Shown here: positions 34,961 to 44,870 of the stretch, in pieces
Layout: every line of letters starts with the position of its first letter
Numbering within the stretch: position 1 is the stretch's first letter
From: Chloroflexota bacterium
Lineage (GTDB): Bacteria > Chloroflexota > Anaerolineae > Anaerolineales > Villigracilaceae
Direction of reading: 5' to 3'
Assembly (NCBI GenBank): GCA_016191845.1
Contig: JACPVF010000006.1
Coordinates: forward strand, 62,001-126,000
DNA: 64,000 bases
Notes under the pieces: model-generated
Database searches by the model: none
What the model was told of the DNA's origin: nothing
What the model saw: only the letters and a program-made list of their open reading frames with translations
Translations under genes and position numbers: made by a program

Positions 34961-36033
34961 CATTCCTTGACGCTCAAGAAGGGGAGCTTTCCCAGAAATG
35001 CACCGTAGCGGATGGCTTCCGCCTCGATCTGCCTTTGCGCGGCGGGTGTGATCGGGACAAAATATTCGGCCTGGACCTGTACCTGGTCCCGTTTGAGAGT
35101 CCGCTTCCACACTCCCACCGCCCGCCCGTCCACCGCGATCACGGGATGAAAGATGCCGTTGCTTGAGAAGGCGCGTTTTTGATGTTCGAGCGTGATGGTG
35201 GCGGAGCGATCCTTATAGCTGATGAGGAACTCGTCGAAGGCGGGCAGCAGGAAGGCCGTCTCTTTCGGCTGGACCTTCGCTGCGGCGAACCAGTACGTTT
35301 TTTCTCCCACGGCCTCGGACCGTAATTCCGCTTTTGCCATGTCCAACGCGCGCCGTGCGTCGCTCACGGTCAGGCCCGACCACCAGGTGAAATCCTCCAG
35401 CGTGGCGGGACCGTGACTGGTGAAATAACGTTTCGCCAGCCGCGCCAGCGCCTCATCCCGTTCGATGGGCGGGCTGGGCGGCACCCACTCTTCGAACAGG
35501 GCAAAGGTCTGTTTTCCCTGTTGGGTTTTGCCGCTGCAGATCAGGCCTTCCAACTCGGCCGCCGCAAAGAGATGGGAGGCGCGGTTTTCGTCGGTGGCGA
35601 TGCCCGCCTGTTCCAGAGCGCGGATCAGGGTCTCGCGTGGGGCGTGGTTTCCGCCGCGCAGGGTCTTCTCGATCACCTTGCGGCTCTTCGAGAGCGTCCC
35701 CGCATCCAGACCAAGCTCGCTGTGGCGTGACTTCATCCCCGCCTGGATGCGCGGCGCGGTCAGACTCAACATCCAGCGCAGGTCGTCGGCGCTGACGATG
35801 TGCCAGGTGGGCCGCAGCACGTGCGTGCGGAGGATCTCGCCCCGATCCAGCGCCGCCTCCACGTCCTTTTCCGTGGCGTTCGGCAGGCGTACTCCCACAG
35901 CCCACTTGACCATCAGGGCATCCTGCGCCTGCATTGCACCCATCCACGCGACGAGCTCTTTCACGGATGTGAATTTTGTCCCATCGATTTGCTGACTGAC
36001 CAGACGGAGGTGGGCAATCTCTTGGAGGTTCAT
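34960..36033 (-). CDS. AlkX/AlkZ-like HTH_42 winged-helix DNA glycosylase family protein
   Basis: 357 residues. The N-terminal LRLVSQQI and the QxQ motif (Gln35-Ala-Gln37 in GAMQAQDALM) match the catalytic Q-x-Q/D of AlkZ interstrand-crosslink glycosylases. The body contains winged-helix repeats (FTSHGPATLEDFTWWSGLTV) and a conserved LLPAFDEFLISYKDRS near the C-terminus. AlkX proteins excise alkylated bases, often from nitrogen-mustard-like damage. The QxQ form is also found in dedicated self-resistance proteins of antibiotic clusters, but none is adjacent here. ATG 36033 is preceded by GGAGG. Confidence 0.87.
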   Translation of the reverse strand: MNLQEIAHLRLVSQQIDGTKFTSVKELVAWMGAMQAQDALMVKWAVGVRLPNATEKDVEAALDRGEILRTHVLRPTWHIVSADDLRWMLSLTAPRIQAGMKSRHSELGLDAGTLSKSRKVIEKTLRGGNHAPRETLIRALEQAGIATDENRASHLFAAAELEGLICSGKTQQGKQTFALFEEWVPPSPPIERDEALARLAKRYFTSHGPATLEDFTWWSGLTVSDARRALDMAKAELRSEAVGEKTYWFAAAKVQPKETAFLLPAFDEFLISYKDRSATITLEHQKRAFSSNGIFHPVIAVDGRAVGVWKRTLKRDQVQVQAEYFVPITPAAQRQIEAEAIRYGAFLGKLPFLSVKE

Positions 36034-36129
36034 GCAGTAATCATACTGGATGGGTCGACCCTCGTCCATTCCCGCCCAGGTCCTGTCATTTTTTGTCCCG
36101 CAGGTGGATTCCTTCATATGAAAGAACCA

Positions 36130-36158
36130 GCAAGGGCGACCCGTCGGGTCGCCCTTGC
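36130..36158 (-). terminator. terminator of ettA
   Basis: A stem of about 13 bp (36130-36142 with 36146-36158) lies just after the ettA stop at 36165. The loop is short and a TTCTTTC run follows on the minus strand. Confidence 0.7.
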
Positions 36159-36164
36159 AATAAA

Positions 36165-37859
<1,695 letters not shown>

Positions 37860-38200
37860 GGTTTCTTTTCTAATAAGGAAGGAATATTTGTTTCCGGGAA
37901 ACGAAGGAGGAACGAATGGGCGGGGGTCCTTTTATCACGAAGACGATGGTACATCAAGGGGGAGAGGAGGGTTTAGGTTGGAGGATGGTGGATTGTTTTG
38001 AAGATCAATTAAGGGATAAATCCTCTGGCTGAGGATGCGGGAAGCCCGAATTTCGTGCACTGTTTTTTGAAACGACGAAAAACGAATGCCATGTGGTATG
38101 GGGAGAGACAGCAAGAGGGCAGGTCGATGCCCTGCTTTGTTCGTGGAGTAGGCGCTCAGGGGATTATAGATCATAACGCCAAGATTCTATCAGAGAGCGG
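37860..38200. other. gene-free gap between ettA and abiEii
   Basis: 341 bp without a supportable gene. ORFs here are short and run against codon bias. It contains a short AGGGCA...TGCCCT inverted repeat near 38112-38134 that could be the AbiE terminator. Confidence 0.5.
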
Positions 38201-39115
38201 CTATTTCCAGCCTTTTTCCGGCGTCCATTTTTGGGCGGATCGTGTTTTACTGAGGATCGCCTGCAAAGGCGGCCAGATGAATTCCCACACCTGCTCCACG
38301 ACATCCGAAAAGTTATCGTTGTCCTGATTCGCAAGTTCCATCCTTTTCAAGAAGTTTGCCCAATGGGTTTGATTACGGGATGCAAATTCTGCTGTCAGGG
38401 AAATGGGGCGTTCGGCGGGCAGGACCGTATCGCGGTTCTTGAAAGTGGTCTCCAATGCCTTTTGCAGTGATAGACTGTCGAATTCAAATGTCGCAGACAT
38501 CAGCCAGAGATCATAAAAATCCTTCAAGCGGCTGTTCAAATCCCCGAATCGAGTCATGGCATGGAATTTTTCGGCGACTACAGATTCCTTTGGGTACCCT
38601 TTCATGTGAACCGTCTTCAAGCCGGGCAGGATGTTCGGATATTCGATGGCTTCTGCCTTCGATGTGAGCTCGTCCGAAAAGCCGATGTCGATTTGTACCG
38701 GGATACGGGTGCGCTCCAGCATGGCAATCAGCCTGACGCGGACCCCTCGATAATCGGCCTCCAGTTGTGTTTCTTCAGCCGAAACAGATTTTGGATCGAA
38801 AACAAGCCCATCCTCAGGCGCGGAAACTTCCATCACCGCGGTGACAATTTTCAGGAGGTTTTCGCGATCGCCTGAAACATAGCCGCGGAAATCAATATCC
38901 CGCGTGGGGCGACGCATGGGCAGATCCCAAACATAAAATAACAGGCCGCCTTTGAGAACGAATTTACCGGCATATTTTGTTTTCGAGAGCCGATACAAAA
39001 AGCGCTCCATAGCGTAATACTGGAGTATTTCTGCAAAGGGACGATTCATCTCGTCTGCCTGCTTTCGCAATCGAGCCAAAATGGACGCAGCAATGTTTTT
39101 GACGGGCTCTTTCAC
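38201..39115 (-). CDS. abiEii: AbiEii-type nucleotidyltransferase toxin (type IV TA)
   Basis: 304 residues. The DUF1814/AbiEii motifs are in order: KFVLKGGLLFY, RPTRDIDF (the D-x-D metal pair), RIPVQIDIGFSD, and VAEKFHAMTRFGDLNSRLKD with FYDLW. This toxin is a nucleotidyltransferase that blocks growth by adding nucleotides to tRNA acceptor ends and can abort phage infection. Its GTG start overlaps the antitoxin stop (GTGA), giving translational coupling. Confidence 0.93.
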   Translation of the reverse strand: MKEPVKNIAASILARLRKQADEMNRPFAEILQYYAMERFLYRLSKTKYAGKFVLKGGLLFYVWDLPMRRPTRDIDFRGYVSGDRENLLKIVTAVMEVSAPEDGLVFDPKSVSAEETQLEADYRGVRVRLIAMLERTRIPVQIDIGFSDELTSKAEAIEYPNILPGLKTVHMKGYPKESVVAEKFHAMTRFGDLNSRLKDFYDLWLMSATFEFDSLSLQKALETTFKNRDTVLPAERPISLTAEFASRNQTHWANFLKRMELANQDNDNFSDVVEQVWEFIWPPLQAILSKTRSAQKWTPEKGWK

Positions 39116-39702
39116 AGCAGCGCCTCCAGATAGGGGCGCATGACCTTTTCCACGCGGTTGATCTTTGCATACTCCAGCAGTTTTTGCACATCCACCTTCG
39201 GCTGTCGAAGATAGTCCCTGACAGCTTCAATGGCCACGTCCATGCCCACTTTTTGACGGAATTTGAAGCAATCTGCGACGGTTTTTTCGCGGTCGTAGAT
39301 CCTGACCTTAACTCCATCCAGATCGTGTTCGACAATGCCCGCGTGATAGGACTCCTGTGAGTAGTGAAAGACCCGAATCGGCGGACGGGAAATCTTCGGT
39401 GTTTTGACACCACGCGGCAGGGCAAAGTACACCGAGTGGGGGATTTGCGTGGTCAGTTCGTGGAAATACAGCGCAGAGATGAGACAGAACACCGCCTGCG
39501 GCACGCGCAGGCTGAGATTCACCAGGTCGGGATTGCCTGGCATGGGGGTCTCGCGCAGGCGGTACACCCCTTGCGCCTCGCGGACGAGTTCGCCCGTTTT
39601 CACCATTTCGTACAGGATGTGCTTGGGCACACCCAACTCAATGGCGGTGGAGGCTCGCAGTATGCCGTGACGTTGGACAAAGATCTTCCTGTACTCTTCC
39701 AT
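39112..39702 (-). CDS. abiEi: AbiEi-type antitoxin / transcriptional repressor
   Basis: 196 residues from ATG 39702. The N-terminal winged helix (GILRASTAIELGVPKHILYE) and the VKTGELVREAQGVYRL wing are typical of AbiEi_4. The C-terminal domain (VRIYDREKTVADCFKFRQKV, GMDVAIEAVRDYL) neutralises the toxin indirectly. AbiEi represses its own operon by binding inverted repeats, and such a palindrome lies 19 bp upstream (39721-39752). A perfect TATAAT only 6 bp before the ATG means that the message is leaderless from this start; a longer TTG-initiated reading would begin upstream of the transcription start. Confidence 0.92.
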   Translation of the reverse strand: MEEYRKIFVQRHGILRASTAIELGVPKHILYEMVKTGELVREAQGVYRLRETPMPGNPDLVNLSLRVPQAVFCLISALYFHELTTQIPHSVYFALPRGVKTPKISRPPIRVFHYSQESYHAGIVEHDLDGVKVRIYDREKTVADCFKFRQKVGMDVAIEAVRDYLRQPKVDVQKLLEYAKINRVEKVMRPYLEALL

Positions 39703-39708
39703 GCAGGT

Positions 39709-39714
39709 ATTATA
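39709..39714 (-). promoter_or_regulatory. -10 box (TATAAT) of the abiE operon
   Basis: A perfect TATAAT on the minus strand. Transcription would start within 1-2 nt of the ATG at 39702, consistent with the absence of a ribosome site. No clear -35. Confidence 0.6.
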
Positions 39715-39720
39715 CAACAA

Positions 39721-39752
39721 AAATACCACACTTTATGCAAAGTGTGGTATTT
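39721..39752. promoter_or_regulatory. palindromic operator of the abiE operon
   Basis: A perfect 14-bp inverted repeat (AAATACCACACTTT and its complement) with a 4-bp centre lies immediately upstream of the -10. It fits the known AbiEi autorepression site type. It overlaps the expected -35 zone. Confidence 0.75.
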
Positions 39753-39777
39753 TTGTTTTTTGGATTTTCAAGCGCCA

Positions 39778-39907
39778 TTAAGACAGCACGCTGAGGTAGA
39801 AGCTGAGGGATGCTTCGCAATCACGCAGGGTCTGTTTGTCGGGAGCGCTAGCGCGCGATCTTGCCCACTTTGTTCATGGAGTAAATTACGAGGGATTCGT
39901 TTGACAT
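39778..39907 (-). pseudogene. decayed duplicate of the ettA 5' end
   Basis: Read on the minus strand, ATG at 39907 gives MSNESLVIYSMNKVGKIA, nearly the first 18 residues of the EttA encoded at 36165-37859 (MSNETAQVIYSMNRVGKIV). A stop follows. A second frame continues the homology as DKQTLRD, an insertion, then SLSFYL (EttA has NKQILRDISLGFYLG). It is therefore a frameshifted remnant about 40 codons long. It lies on the far side of the AbiE operon from the intact ettA and marks the outer edge of the insertion. Confidence 0.85.
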
Positions 39908-40006
39908 GGGATTCCAGATATTTGAGAGTAGATAATTAGGAGTGAGACGGGGCGTATTGTATCAGAAGAAGGACTTAACAAATCTTCTAAAGTTAGGGAA
40001 GAGATA

Positions 40007-40768
40007 TTATTTACAAGAAATGTTTCTCGAGGATTCTTCAATAACAACACTGACTAATTGGTTATCTGGAATAATATACACTTGAATAGGTTTACAAGAA
40101 ACTGGGTCAAGCTCCCTGAAAAAATAATATTTTTCATTATTGTATGTAAGCAAATATAAACCTGAAGTCATGCGTAGAGATGAATTAGACACATGAGTCG
40201 AATCACCTATAGGTAAAAGATCACCATTTGAGTAAATAGTAACAGACTTGCTCTCAGTGAGGATATTATTTGCCGCAGCTTGTCCGTTATTATAGGCAAT
40301 AAAAAAAGTTAGCAAAAAGAAAGTGATTGTAGAAATGATAACAAAGTTTTGATTTATCTTATCTAATTTCAGCACAGCCTCTTTAATCTTGAGCGTTTTA
40401 TAAATGTTTTGAATAAGACGCAGCAAAAGAGCTGTAAAGGCAATCAAAACTAATACAGCTAAGATATTCCAGATGTTGGCCTCTATAATAATCATAATAG
40501 TCGACAACACCGAGGTCATATAAACTTCAGCATATTCTCCAGGAGTAAAGGCCAGAAAGTAAATTGGAATATTCATTCGCTCAAAGTAGCCATAAGCATA
40601 AAAACGTCCGCCTAGCCACAAAACCCCAGCAAGCACACCTGATATTGTGCCCAGTGTAACTACAAAGTTTTTTACTCTCTGCCATGAACTTGAAACATTT
40701 TCATTCACGCCTTTATCAATGGCTTGTTTAGTATGCTTCAATGTTTGGCTATATATTTTTCTTTGCAT
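40007..40768 (-). CDS. multi-pass membrane protein paired with the nuclease-helicase
   Basis: 253 residues, distinctly A+T-rich. AAGGG lies ~9 nt upstream of the ATG, which is 21 bp after the stop of the DUF2075 gene. Helices lie at ~33-54, ~82-97, ~99-118 and ~140-160; a ~90-residue soluble C-terminal domain follows with beta strands (SVTIYSNGDLLPIGDS, GLYLLTYNNEKYYFF). I do not recognise the family. Its position as the second gene of a two-gene A+T-rich unit suggests a membrane effector or sensor working with the nuclease-helicase. That role is inference. Confidence 0.75.
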   Translation of the reverse strand: MQRKIYSQTLKHTKQAIDKGVNENVSSSWQRVKNFVVTLGTISGVLAGVLWLGGRFYAYGYFERMNIPIYFLAFTPGEYAEVYMTSVLSTIMIIIEANIWNILAVLVLIAFTALLLRLIQNIYKTLKIKEAVLKLDKINQNFVIISTITFFLLTFFIAYNNGQAAANNILTESKSVTIYSNGDLLPIGDSTHVSNSSLRMTSGLYLLTYNNEKYYFFRELDPVSCKPIQVYIIPDNQLVSVVIEESSRNISCK

Positions 40769-40789
40769 AAATCGAATCCCTTCCAGACT

Positions 40790-42766
40790 TCAAATAATAT
40801 CAAAACCAATTTGGCTTAAGTACTCAAAAATCGGGTCATAAAATTCGCTATTTCTGGTGTGGTCTTCTTTATCACCTGAAGGAACAACTATTACCATCCC
40901 TTGTCTTGCACGTGTTAAAAGAACACGATATGCATTCTTCAAGTAGTTTTGTCTTTCAGGCTTTCTAATCCGATTCCACTTATCACCAACAAAGGAAAAG
41001 TGTTCCCAATTATCTTTAGCATAACGAAAATCAGCATCCCAAGTTACACATGCCCAATCGAGTTCAAGTCCTTGAACTTGAAATTCAGTAACAACATCCT
41101 CAAGATAATAGGATGAACGCACATCTTCTTTTCCATCAAGAAACCAGTGGATCGGATCGACTGGAGATTTCACATCGATAGCATGTGGTTTCAATCGTTC
41201 TGCTTGAGAAGAAACAATGATACCGTACCGTTCAGAGCCACGTGCTTGTGTCTTGAGCCATTGCTTAGCTTTTGCTAAATCACGAGTAAGCACAATTGGG
41301 TATTTCTCCTTTATTTTTTCGAGAGTCTTTTGTGCTTCGGTAGGCTGTAGGTCCAAAATTTGCTTTACCAAAAGAGATACATGCTCTGCGCGGAAAGAGC
41401 GCATCGATACAGCAAGGTGTAACTCATTCTTGAAATTCACATTTTGGCGTCTTTTGATTGCTTCTAAAACCTTCTCTGTTCCATATTCGCTATCTGTAAG
41501 ACGGGAAGAAATAAAAACATGCCAATCAGGAAAAGAACGCTCAAGAGATTCAATCCATTCACTAATCCCTGCTTCACCAGTGTTAATTTCTTGTCCACCA
41601 CCTACCAGGCAAACAACAACTGCCCAATCACGGTGACGATCAAGACATGAAATCAAGAATTCTGGCTCTGATGCATGAAAATTTGAATGCCCACGTTTCC
41701 TGTGCATGAAATTTGCTGTTTGCTGTAAATCCCAAGCTCGCTGCGCTTCATCAAATAGAGCAACATGCTCAATGGGAGGCTTTTTCATGTCAATCAAGCC
41801 TTCATCACGGAAGTTATGGACATTTTGAATAAACATCTTTACTTCACTCATCACCTCCCCTTTTTTAACTTTCTGCCCATTCTCTTTGCCTTTTTGAACC
41901 TTATTTCGCGCTAATGCCTCGCGGAGTATATCTACAAGCGGTCCATTACCAGAGAGAAATACGCTATAAAGATCATTATCTTTATCAATATGCTTTGTAG
42001 CAATATTTAATCCAACTAATGTTTTTCCTGCACCAGGAACACCTGTAACAAAGCAAATGGATTTGACAGAATTATCTCTTGAAAACTGAATAATCTCTGA
42101 AACCGCATCTGACGTTTGGCTTAGATTTATCGCACTTGCGTCACTTCTGGAAATTTCTTGAACAGAATGCCCGCTATATAAAGCCATTGCTGCTTCAATA
42201 ATATTAGGCGTTGGTTGATAGCGTCCAGACTCCCAAAAGTTCAAGTCGACTTCATCACCATCGGCGAAGCTCAAGACATCTGATAATACTTGTGGAAGTA
42301 AATCTTTATTACTCTTTATGGGAATAAGCAGTTTGTCATTATGAAGAGTAGTAGATATTACTGCCGAATCTGCTTTTGCGTTTGTAGCAATCAAGATAGG
42401 CGCAATAAAAGAATGATGGCTAGTTTCATGGAAGTTTTTCAGATCAAGTGCATAATCCCAAACTTGATCAATTGCATAAGATGGGAACTCTTTCTCTCCA
42501 ACTTTGAATTCAAGCACAAAAATTACAGGGCCAATAATAAGAACCGCATCAATCCTGCGTCCCATCCTCGGGATTGAATACTCAAAATAAACTGAGCCTG
42601 TGTAAGGTTGCAAAACGCTTTTTAAGATATGAATTTCTTCAATCCAAGCATCGCGCTGGGTCTGCTCTAAAGAAAATTCATTTCCTTGTGCAAGCTTGCC
42701 GAGAACTTCATCTTCACTTCGGTTTAGAAAATCTGAAATTTTATCTGAATAATATGCTCGTCTCAT
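40790..42766 (-). CDS. PD-(D/E)XK-like nuclease / DUF2075 helicase fusion
   Basis: 658 residues from ATG 42766 (GGAGGG 3 nt upstream). The N-terminal ~190 residues carry a restriction-like pattern: Glu62 in YFEYSIP, Asp73 in RRIDAVLI, Glu86 and Lys88 in FVLEFKVG, then an Asp/Gln-rich helix ([16 protein letters not shown]). A superfamily 1 DUF2075/Schlafen-like helicase follows: Walker A GVPGAGKT (242-249), DEAQ (339-342), SMRSFRAEH, and the late motif [16 protein letters not shown]. Such fusions are usually anti-phage proteins. The gene is A+T-rich, and its 5' end abuts a truncated vsr gene. Nuclease activity is inferred from motif spacing. Confidence 0.85.
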   Translation of the reverse strand: MRRAYYSDKISDFLNRSEDEVLGKLAQGNEFSLEQTQRDAWIEEIHILKSVLQPYTGSVYFEYSIPRMGRRIDAVLIIGPVIFVLEFKVGEKEFPSYAIDQVWDYALDLKNFHETSHHSFIAPILIATNAKADSAVISTTLHNDKLLIPIKSNKDLLPQVLSDVLSFADGDEVDLNFWESGRYQPTPNIIEAAMALYSGHSVQEISRSDASAINLSQTSDAVSEIIQFSRDNSVKSICFVTGVPGAGKTLVGLNIATKHIDKDNDLYSVFLSGNGPLVDILREALARNKVQKGKENGQKVKKGEVMSEVKMFIQNVHNFRDEGLIDMKKPPIEHVALFDEAQRAWDLQQTANFMHRKRGHSNFHASEPEFLISCLDRHRDWAVVVCLVGGGQEINTGEAGISEWIESLERSFPDWHVFISSRLTDSEYGTEKVLEAIKRRQNVNFKNELHLAVSMRSFRAEHVSLLVKQILDLQPTEAQKTLEKIKEKYPIVLTRDLAKAKQWLKTQARGSERYGIIVSSQAERLKPHAIDVKSPVDPIHWFLDGKEDVRSSYYLEDVVTEFQVQGLELDWACVTWDADFRYAKDNWEHFSFVGDKWNRIRKPERQNYLKNAYRVLLTRARQGMVIVVPSGDKEDHTRNSEFYDPIFEYLSQIGFDII

Positions 42767-42801
42767 TTTCCCTCCAGCTTGAGAGGATTGTGTGGTACTA
42801 A

Positions 42802-43131
42802 GGATATAGTGTAATACAAATATGGACAAGTTTAAGGTTTCTTGTTCCCAAATACAAGATCGCCCTGTTCGTAGATGGCTGTTTCTGGCATGGATGTCCG
42901 CTGCACGCCAATATGCCGAGGAACAATCAGGAATTCTGGGCAAAGAAATTGCAAAAGAACAAGGATCGAGACAAGTTCGTAAAGAAGGAACTGCACAAAC
43001 TGGGCTGGACCGTCATCCGCGTGTGGGAGCATGAATTGCGCGACCCTGCAAAGGTAGCCAAAAAGCTGCAGCGCATCCTCGACCGTTTCCGCCCTGTGGA
43101 GGAAGGTCCCAGCGAGGCGGCGCTGGGGTAA
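42802..43131 (+). pseudogene. vsr: truncated very-short-patch-repair (Vsr) endonuclease
   Basis: The frame is open from 42802. From 42841 it reads [20 protein letters not shown], then [20 protein letters not shown] and [12 protein letters not shown], the C-terminal two thirds of Vsr including the zinc/DNA-contact WHGC. The first ~50 residues, including the catalytic Asp of the PD-I/LVF motif, are replaced by unrelated A+T-rich sequence. No start codon or ribosome site fits. No DNA-cytosine methyltransferase is in the window. It is an inactivated remnant whose 5' part was lost when the nuclease-helicase unit was inserted. Confidence 0.85.
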
Positions 43132-43196
43132 ATTGGTCTCCTGCCGCACCGCAGGAAGGGTCAAAAGAGGAATCAAACGGGGATTTGGGAAAACAA

Positions 43197-43314
43197 GTCA
43201 GTACATCTTTCCAAACATGTCAGTACATCTTTTCAAACGAGTCAGTACTTGTTTGTCAACGAGTCAGTACATCTTTTCAAACATGTCAGTACTTGTTGGC
43301 CAGCAAGTACTGAC
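43197..43314. repeat. 22-bp tandem repeat array ending in a hairpin
   Basis: Five head-to-tail units of 22 bp start at 43197, 43219, 43241, 43263 and 43285, all beginning GTCAGTAC. Units 1, 2 and 4 are ATCTTTYCAAACRW; units 3 and 5 are variants (TTGTTTGTCAAC, TTGTTGGCCAGC). The last unit runs into its own inverted copy (GTCAGTACTTG at 43285-43295 with CAAGTACTGAC at 43304-43314). No spacer sequence separates units, so this is not a CRISPR array. Confidence 0.9.
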
Positions 43315-43362
43315 ATGTTGGGACCTCTCCCCGATGATGGTATTAATCGCCATGTCCGCTTG

Positions 43363-43384
43363 CCCCTCTCCCAGGGGAGAGGGC
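43363..43384. repeat. 9-bp GC hairpin 5' of the DUF559 gene
   Basis: CCCTCTCCC/GGGAGAGGG (43364-43372 with 43375-43383). A related hairpin lies at 43461-43476. Such CT/GA-rich hairpins flank the DUF559 gene only here in the window. Confidence 0.55.
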
Positions 43385-43460
43385 ATGGGCATGCTTTTCT
43401 TCTGTACCAATGAGACATGTTGATTTTCAAAAGCGCATTCTGACCCAGCAGAAAAAGCTC

Positions 43461-43476
43461 CTCCCCCTTGGGGGAG
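43461..43476. repeat. 7-bp GC hairpin 5' of the DUF559 gene
   Basis: CTCCCCC/GGGGGAG (43461-43467 with 43470-43476) lies 27 bp before the DUF559 start, inside a longer purine-rich tract. Confidence 0.5.
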
Positions 43477-43503
43477 GCGGGGGAGGGGTAAAATGACGAT
43501 ATT

Positions 43504-43872
43504 ATGCCCGTCAAGAACATCATCCCAGGCCAGCAAGTCACCAAAGAAAAACTCCAACGCGCAAAGGAACTGCGCCGCGAGATGACGCCCGCCGAAAAAA
43601 TCCTCTGGCAAGAACTTCGCGCCAACAAACTGGGCATACACTTTCGGAGGCAGCAGGTCATTCAGGGATTTATTGTCGACTTTTACTGTCACAGGGCGGG
43701 GTTGGTCATTGAGGTGGATGGTGACATTCACGGCTTGCAGAAAGAAGAAGATGAACGGCGGGAGAAGGTGTTGAGTGAGATGGGACTAAAGATCGTCCGA
43801 TTCGGGAATGATGAGGTGATGAGGGACCTGGCTTTAGTCGTTGGGCGAATCAAAGAGTGGATTGCAGAATAA
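43504..43872 (+). CDS. DUF559-family endonuclease-like protein
   Basis: 122 residues. The DUF559 pattern is complete: REMTPAEKILWQELRANKLG, FRRQQVIQGFIVDFYCHRAG, VIEVDGDIHG and KIVRFGNDEVM. The fold is Vsr/PD-(D/E)XK-like, with the acidic residues in FIVDFY and VIEVDG. These small proteins are frequent in mobile or repeat-rich gaps of environmental bacteria; their function is not settled. No partner gene is nearby. Confidence 0.85.
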   Translation: MPVKNIIPGQQVTKEKLQRAKELRREMTPAEKILWQELRANKLGIHFRRQQVIQGFIVDFYCHRAGLVIEVDGDIHGLQKEEDERREKVLSEMGLKIVRFGNDEVMRDLALVVGRIKEWIAE

Positions 43873-43910
43873 AAGGCTCATGCCGACATTCATTCCATGT
43901 ACCGTTCCTT

Positions 43911-44219
43911 CTATTTTTTACTTTTTCTGCTGAGGACATATTGCACCGAAGGGCCGATCGCCTTGTCGGTGCGATGAATGCAGCCTATCCAGCAGCACGG
44001 TCGACGCATCCCTTCCTTGAGTTCGCTGACCACCCTTGCCACATGTTCTTTTCTCGTTTCGTCTTTCTTGACGAAGGTCACCCAACAGATCCACTCGTTG
44101 CGTGCCAGGGGGGTAAGTCCCTCCCAAAGGGCGAGGGCTTGTGGGTCAACGGTGAGAGCTTCCCGTAAATCCTTGGGCAGTTTGTGTACTGTTCCTCCAG
44201 AAATTGTCCTTTTGACCAT
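43911..44219 (-). CDS. YdeI/OmpD-associated family protein (short)
   Basis: 102 residues. It carries the C-terminal signature of the YdeI/OmdA family (NEWICWVTFVKKDETRKEHV, then ELKEGMRRPCCWIGCIHR), preceded by LPKDLREALTVDPQALALWE. Full-length YdeI proteins are longer and include a DUF1905 domain, which is missing here. GAGGAG precedes the ATG. The family has been linked with resistance to antimicrobial peptides, but the mechanism is not known. Confidence 0.8.
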   Translation of the reverse strand: MVKRTISGGTVHKLPKDLREALTVDPQALALWEGLTPLARNEWICWVTFVKKDETRKEHVARVVSELKEGMRRPCCWIGCIHRTDKAIGPSVQYVLSRKSKK

Positions 44220-44335
44220 GGGTGATCTCCTCTTGAAAATTATATCGATAATACGCTAATTGCAGTCCCATGGGGATGCTTCGCGATCCACGGTGGTGGG
44301 GAGGATCAAAGCACGGGGCGCGGAGCGTTCTTCCC

Positions 44336-44728
44336 CTACCTCGGATCTCCCAGCGTGTACACCTTGAGGACACTCTTCCACTCCTGCCAATTGAAGCTAT
44401 AGTACGCGATCACATACTGTTCCTTGTCCGCATCGACGGGGAAACTGGTATCCGCCGTATTGATATCGTCCCAGAACCATATCTTGCATTTTTCGAACTC
44501 TGTGCACAGATAATCGCCGATTTTCTGGAGCCCCTCCCGGTCTGTGTTGCTCTTGGGGTCCACAAGAACCATGCTGGTGTATTTGGTCTCCCCGATGATC
44601 TGATACGCGAGGGTGGGGGTGGGGCGCGGCGCAAGGTAATCTGGGGTGGGGGTTGGGGTAATTTGGCTGGTCGTACAGGCACTGAGCAGGAACAGGACTG
44701 CCAGAAGTACCGGTATGTTTTTTCTCAT
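44336..44728 (-). CDS. small lipoprotein of unknown function
   Basis: 130 residues from ATG 44728. Signal peptide with lipobox FLLSACT; a Thr/Pro linker (TPTPTPDYLAPRPTPT); a ~90-residue globular domain (YQIIGETKYTSMVLVDPKSN) with a pattern of charged beta strands. No family assigned. It lies between the YdeI-like gene and the large kinase gene. Confidence 0.75.
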   Translation of the reverse strand: MRKNIPVLLAVLFLLSACTTSQITPTPTPDYLAPRPTPTLAYQIIGETKYTSMVLVDPKSNTDREGLQKIGDYLCTEFEKCKIWFWDDINTADTSFPVDADKEQYVIAYYSFNWQEWKSVLKVYTLGDPR

Positions 44729-44870
44729 GGTCGTCTCCGATCCTTGATATGGTGGAGCAATGGTGATGGCAACATCCAGGCTCATTATAGGTCACCCGAT
44801 TTCAATTTCAAGGAGGGAATCCGGGGCGACCGTATGTGGATTGTATCAGCCGGCTGGCTTCGGCGCGCTT

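Noticed and set aside
38201-39702. Restriction-modification or type II toxin-antitoxin locus
   Set aside because: Motifs KFVLKGGLLFY and RPTRDIDF and the winged-helix antitoxin identify an AbiE type IV system.
43197-43314. Possible CRISPR array
   Set aside because: Units are contiguous 22-bp tandem copies with no unique spacers, and no cas gene is in the window.
43133-43423. ORF across the 22-bp repeats
   Set aside because: Its TSQYIFSNMSV-like repeats only reflect the DNA repeat (22 bp is not a multiple of 3, so the frame drifts), and it has no ribosome site.
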